NCBI GenBank assembly: GCA_003224135.1
Contig: QHYO01000180.1
Location: forward strand, 19,421 to 27,218
Length of the DNA stretch: 7,798 nucleotides
Reading direction: 5' to 3'
From: Acidobacteriota bacterium
GTDB taxonomy: Bacteria; Acidobacteriota; Terriglobia; Acidiferrales; UBA7541
A model generated the notes under the pieces. It did no database searches and was not told the DNA's origin. It saw only the letters and a program-made list of their open reading frames with translations. The position numbers and the translations under genes are program-made. This document shows, piece by piece, positions 6,164 through 7,798 of the stretch (position 1 is its first letter; each line of letters begins with the position of its first letter).

Positions 6164-7153
6164 TTACTGAGGGACGAACTTCTGTACGCGCATGCCGTGA
6201 TAAACATCGCCAACGTAGACGGCACCGTCTTTGCCTACCGCCAGATCGTGGCCCCAATAGATCTGGCCATCGTAGTTGCCGAAACGGCTCCACTTGGCAA
6301 GAATTTTTCCGGAGAGATCGAGTTTCAGAAGCTGGCCGCGATCCGGAGGCGCGGGCTTGAGGTCGCCGCCGTCAACGACGTAGAGAAAATTGTCCGGACC
6401 GATGGTAAGAGACCAAGGGCGGCCAAGCTCCGGTGATTTCCACATCTTCAGGAATTTGCCGTTCGAGTCGAAGATCTGAATACGCGAATTGGTGCGATCC
6501 GCCACGTAGACAAGACCTTGAGCATCAACTGCCACGCTGTGCGGCAAATCAAATTCTCCCGGGCCCTGGCCTTTGTGTCCCCAATCGAAAAGGAATTTAC
6601 CGCTGGGAGAAAACTTTGCGACGCGATTATTGCCGTAGCCATCGCTGACATAGATCGCTCCATCGGAAGCGAATGCGATGTCAGTGGGTTTATCGAAGTG
6701 AGTTGCATCAACTCCAGCCACGCGTTCGGTGCCGATGGACAAGAGAAGTTTACCTTCGTGGCTGAATTCGAAGACCTGCTGAAGAGCGCGGTCGGTGACC
6801 CAAACGTTGTCGTGGGCGTCGACGCGAAGGCCATGAGGCTCGAGAAAACGGGTTTCGCCCCAGGAAGCCAGCAATTTTCCGGAGGCTCCATCAAAGCACA
6901 GAATTGTCGGGGACGAAATTGGCTTGGTCTTGTCGTTGGCCCAGGAATTTTCCGCGCGATGAAAAATGAACACATGATTGTGGGAGTCGACCGCGACTCC
7001 CGAGACTTGCCCGAGGACCATGCCGTCCGGAAGAATGGGCCAGCCATGAACTACAGAGTAAGGTTCGGAAGACTTTTGCTGGGCAACTGAACCGACAGCG
7101 GAGAGTGCTGCGACAAGAGCGATTGGGGCGAAAATTCTGTACAAAATCCGCAT
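6164..7153 (-). CDS. Exported NHL beta-propeller, peptidyl-alpha-hydroxyglycine alpha-amidating lyase (PAL)-like
   Basis: This 329-residue protein has a signal peptide (about 1-25, ending SVAQQ) followed by six-bladed NHL repeats, so it should act outside the inner membrane. Repeats are visible at LEPHGLRVDAHDNVWVTD, KPTDIAFASDGAIYVSDG, LPHSVAVDAQGLVYVADR and GHDLAVGKDGAVYVGD. The residues I recall as the rat PAL active site are all present in matching motifs: Arg66 (FIFHRAENSW), His107, His205 and His302 (zinc ligands), and Tyr173 (DGYGNNR). PAL cleaves peptidyl-hydroxyglycine to an amidated peptide and glyoxylate. No partner monooxygenase is in the window, so the true substrate is open. The Cys that follows the Tyr in animal PAL is Gly174 here. 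ATG 7153 is preferred because AGAGG lies six bases upstream; an ATG at 7168 adds five residues and has a poor site. Another reading is a non-enzymatic NHL scaffold. Confidence 0.85.
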   Translation of the reverse strand: MRILYRIFAPIALVAALSAVGSVAQQKSSEPYSVVHGWPILPDGMVLGQVSGVAVDSHNHVFIFHRAENSWANDKTKPISSPTILCFDGASGKLLASWGETRFLEPHGLRVDAHDNVWVTDRALQQVFEFSHEGKLLLSIGTERVAGVDATHFDKPTDIAFASDGAIYVSDGYGNNRVAKFSPSGKFLFDWGHKGQGPGEFDLPHSVAVDAQGLVYVADRTNSRIQIFDSNGKFLKMWKSPELGRPWSLTIGPDNFLYVVDGGDLKPAPPDRGQLLKLDLSGKILAKWSRFGNYDGQIYWGHDLAVGKDGAVYVGDVYHGMRVQKFVPQ

Positions 7154-7186
7154 TGCACACCTCTTCATGCAGCAGCAACGGCTGAG

Positions 7187-7215
7187 ATTATAAGCGCGAA
7201 CGGCCGGTTAAAGTC
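7187..7215 (-). promoter_or_regulatory. Putative promoter of the NHL propeller gene
   Basis: A perfect TATAAT -10 is read on the minus strand at 7192-7187. With a 17-base spacer the -35 position reads GACTTT (7215-7210), a poor match; a better-looking TTAGAC is 20 bases away. The expected start near 7180 gives a leader of about 27 bases to ATG 7153. That leader still contains ATG 7168 and so does not exclude the longer start. Confidence 0.5.
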
Positions 7216-7299
7216 TAACGATCCGGTAAGCGCAGAATGGCCAGGCAAGCGACGAGGCGCAAGATACAAAATGGAGGAGAGACTCTCAAGCAAAAAGAA

Positions 7300-7333
7300 A
7301 ACGTCCTCGCACGCGGAGAGATGCGAGGACGTT
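7300..7333 (-). terminator. Intrinsic terminator of the small secreted protein gene
   Basis: A perfect 12-bp inverted repeat (7300-7311 with 7322-7333, arm AACGTCCTCGCA) has a 10-base loop. On the minus strand the stem runs straight into TTTTCTTTTTGC, a strong U-rich tract, 56 bases after the stop at 7389. This is a textbook rho-independent terminator for the minus strand. Confidence 0.85.
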
Positions 7334-7338
7334 CAAGG

Positions 7339-7371
7339 AACGATTCGTGGAGAGAGTGGGCACGAATCGTT
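7339..7371. repeat. Second perfect hairpin next to the terminator
   Basis: An 11-bp perfect inverted repeat (7339-7349 with 7361-7371, arm AACGATTCGTG) surrounds an 11-base loop. It lies between the stop codon at 7389 and the terminator stem, five bases from that stem. No T run follows it directly. It could protect the mRNA 3' end, assist termination, or be the folded part of a small 3' UTR RNA. Its loop and that of the neighbouring hairpin both contain GGAGAGA on the plus strand. Confidence 0.65.
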
Positions 7372-7388
7372 GTGACAAATTCGGCGAC

Positions 7389-7790
7389 TTACTTGTTGCC
7401 TGGCGTTGACGCAGATTGTGCGGAAGCTCCCGCGGCCTGCTGGTCAAGATTGAGAACGTATTTCTTGCCGGCGAAGAAGACTGACGTGATCGACGTCGAG
7501 CCGTCGTCCTCTTTTTTGGTGGAGTAGCCAGTGCTGGCTGGCGCGGATTTGGAAGCTTCGACCTGAGCAGGAAGAGTGGCGACGGTTTCCTTGCCCTGGC
7601 GAATGTTTACCTGGACATTGGAACCGGTGCCTTCCCAAGAGAGATCGTACTTGCCTGCCGGAAGCGTCTTGCCGTTGACCTTAACATCTTCGTACACCTT
7701 GACAGTGGCCTTTTCGCCAGCGAATGCCGCGGAGGCAAGAAGAAGCGAAGCGCCGAAGAGAAGACCCTTAGCGATGCTTTTTGTATTCAT
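7389..7790 (-). CDS. Small secreted protein of unknown function (acidobacterial type)
   Basis: This 133-residue protein starts with a clear signal peptide: basic NTKSIAKG, a hydrophobic core GLLFGASLLLASAA, and a likely cut after AFA at residue 24. The mature part of about 109 residues has a beta-rich look, with TVKVYEDVKVNGKTLPAGKY (29-48), a YDLSWEG stretch and NVQVNIRQGKETVATLPAQV (58-77). A second patch, STSITSVFFAGKKYVLNL, lies at 98-115, and the Ala/Ser-rich tail is probably unstructured. There is no cysteine and no catalytic motif that I can see. I recall similar small exported proteins in acidobacterial genomes but no assigned function. ATG 7790 is the natural start for the signal peptide; only eight bases upstream are in the window, so its ribosome site and promoter cannot be judged. 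The gene has its own terminator and appears monocistronic at its 3' end. Confidence 0.85.
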   Translation of the reverse strand: MNTKSIAKGLLFGASLLLASAAFAGEKATVKVYEDVKVNGKTLPAGKYDLSWEGTGSNVQVNIRQGKETVATLPAQVEASKSAPASTGYSTKKEDDGSTSITSVFFAGKKYVLNLDQQAAGASAQSASTPGNK

Positions 7791-7798
7791 AAAATCTC

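Noticed and set aside
5365..6225. A 286-codon minus-strand frame opposite the hydrolase.
   Set aside because: It is the antisense shadow of a gene with an intact catalytic triad; the sequence has no domain and starts inside the neighbouring coding region.
6518..7090. A 190-codon plus-strand frame opposite the propeller gene.
   Set aside because: It is an antisense shadow; the minus-strand reading gives a signal peptide and repeated NHL motifs.

Overview
The window looks like an ordinary chromosomal stretch from a member of the Acidobacteriota (Terriglobia-like). This is inferred from gene content. There is a permease of the acidobacterial duplicated orphan permease (ADOP) type, a Dps protein with the long N-terminal leader I associate with acidobacterial Dps, and two small exported proteins of acidobacterial character. 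The DNA is moderately GC-rich and the genes are separated by real intergenic gaps. No rRNA, tRNA, CRISPR array, insertion sequence, phage gene or attachment site was seen.

Layout. Positions 1-1483 (minus) hold the N-terminal 494 residues of an ADOP/MacB-FtsX permease that runs off the left edge. Positions 1766-2416 (plus) encode an exported protein of unknown function whose 3' end looks frameshifted at a GGGG run. A hairpin terminator at 2539-2567 ends the minus-strand dps gene (2598-3245), which has its own putative promoter in the gap behind an MFS drug/tetracycline-type exporter (3371-4723, minus). Divergent from the exporter is a membrane-anchored alpha/beta hydrolase related to PAF acetylhydrolase (4894-6129, plus). 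The 170-bp spacer between them carries a good promoter overlapped by an inverted repeat. The hydrolase converges, 34 bp apart, on an exported NHL beta-propeller gene (6164-7153, minus). That propeller keeps the active-site residues of peptidyl-alpha-hydroxyglycine alpha-amidating lyase (PAL). The last gene (7389-7790, minus) encodes a small secreted protein followed by two tandem perfect hairpins and a U-rich tract.

How the genes relate. Most appear to be separate transcription units, and I see no operon that forms a dedicated pathway. A loose theme is the cell envelope and stress: exporter, iron-storing/DNA-protecting Dps, and several exported or membrane-anchored proteins. I did not find a convincing new multi-gene system. 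The points most worth a second look are the PAL-like propeller with an intact catalytic set, the apparent frameshift near 2388-2391, the tandem hairpins at 7300-7371, and the palindrome over the hydrolase promoter.
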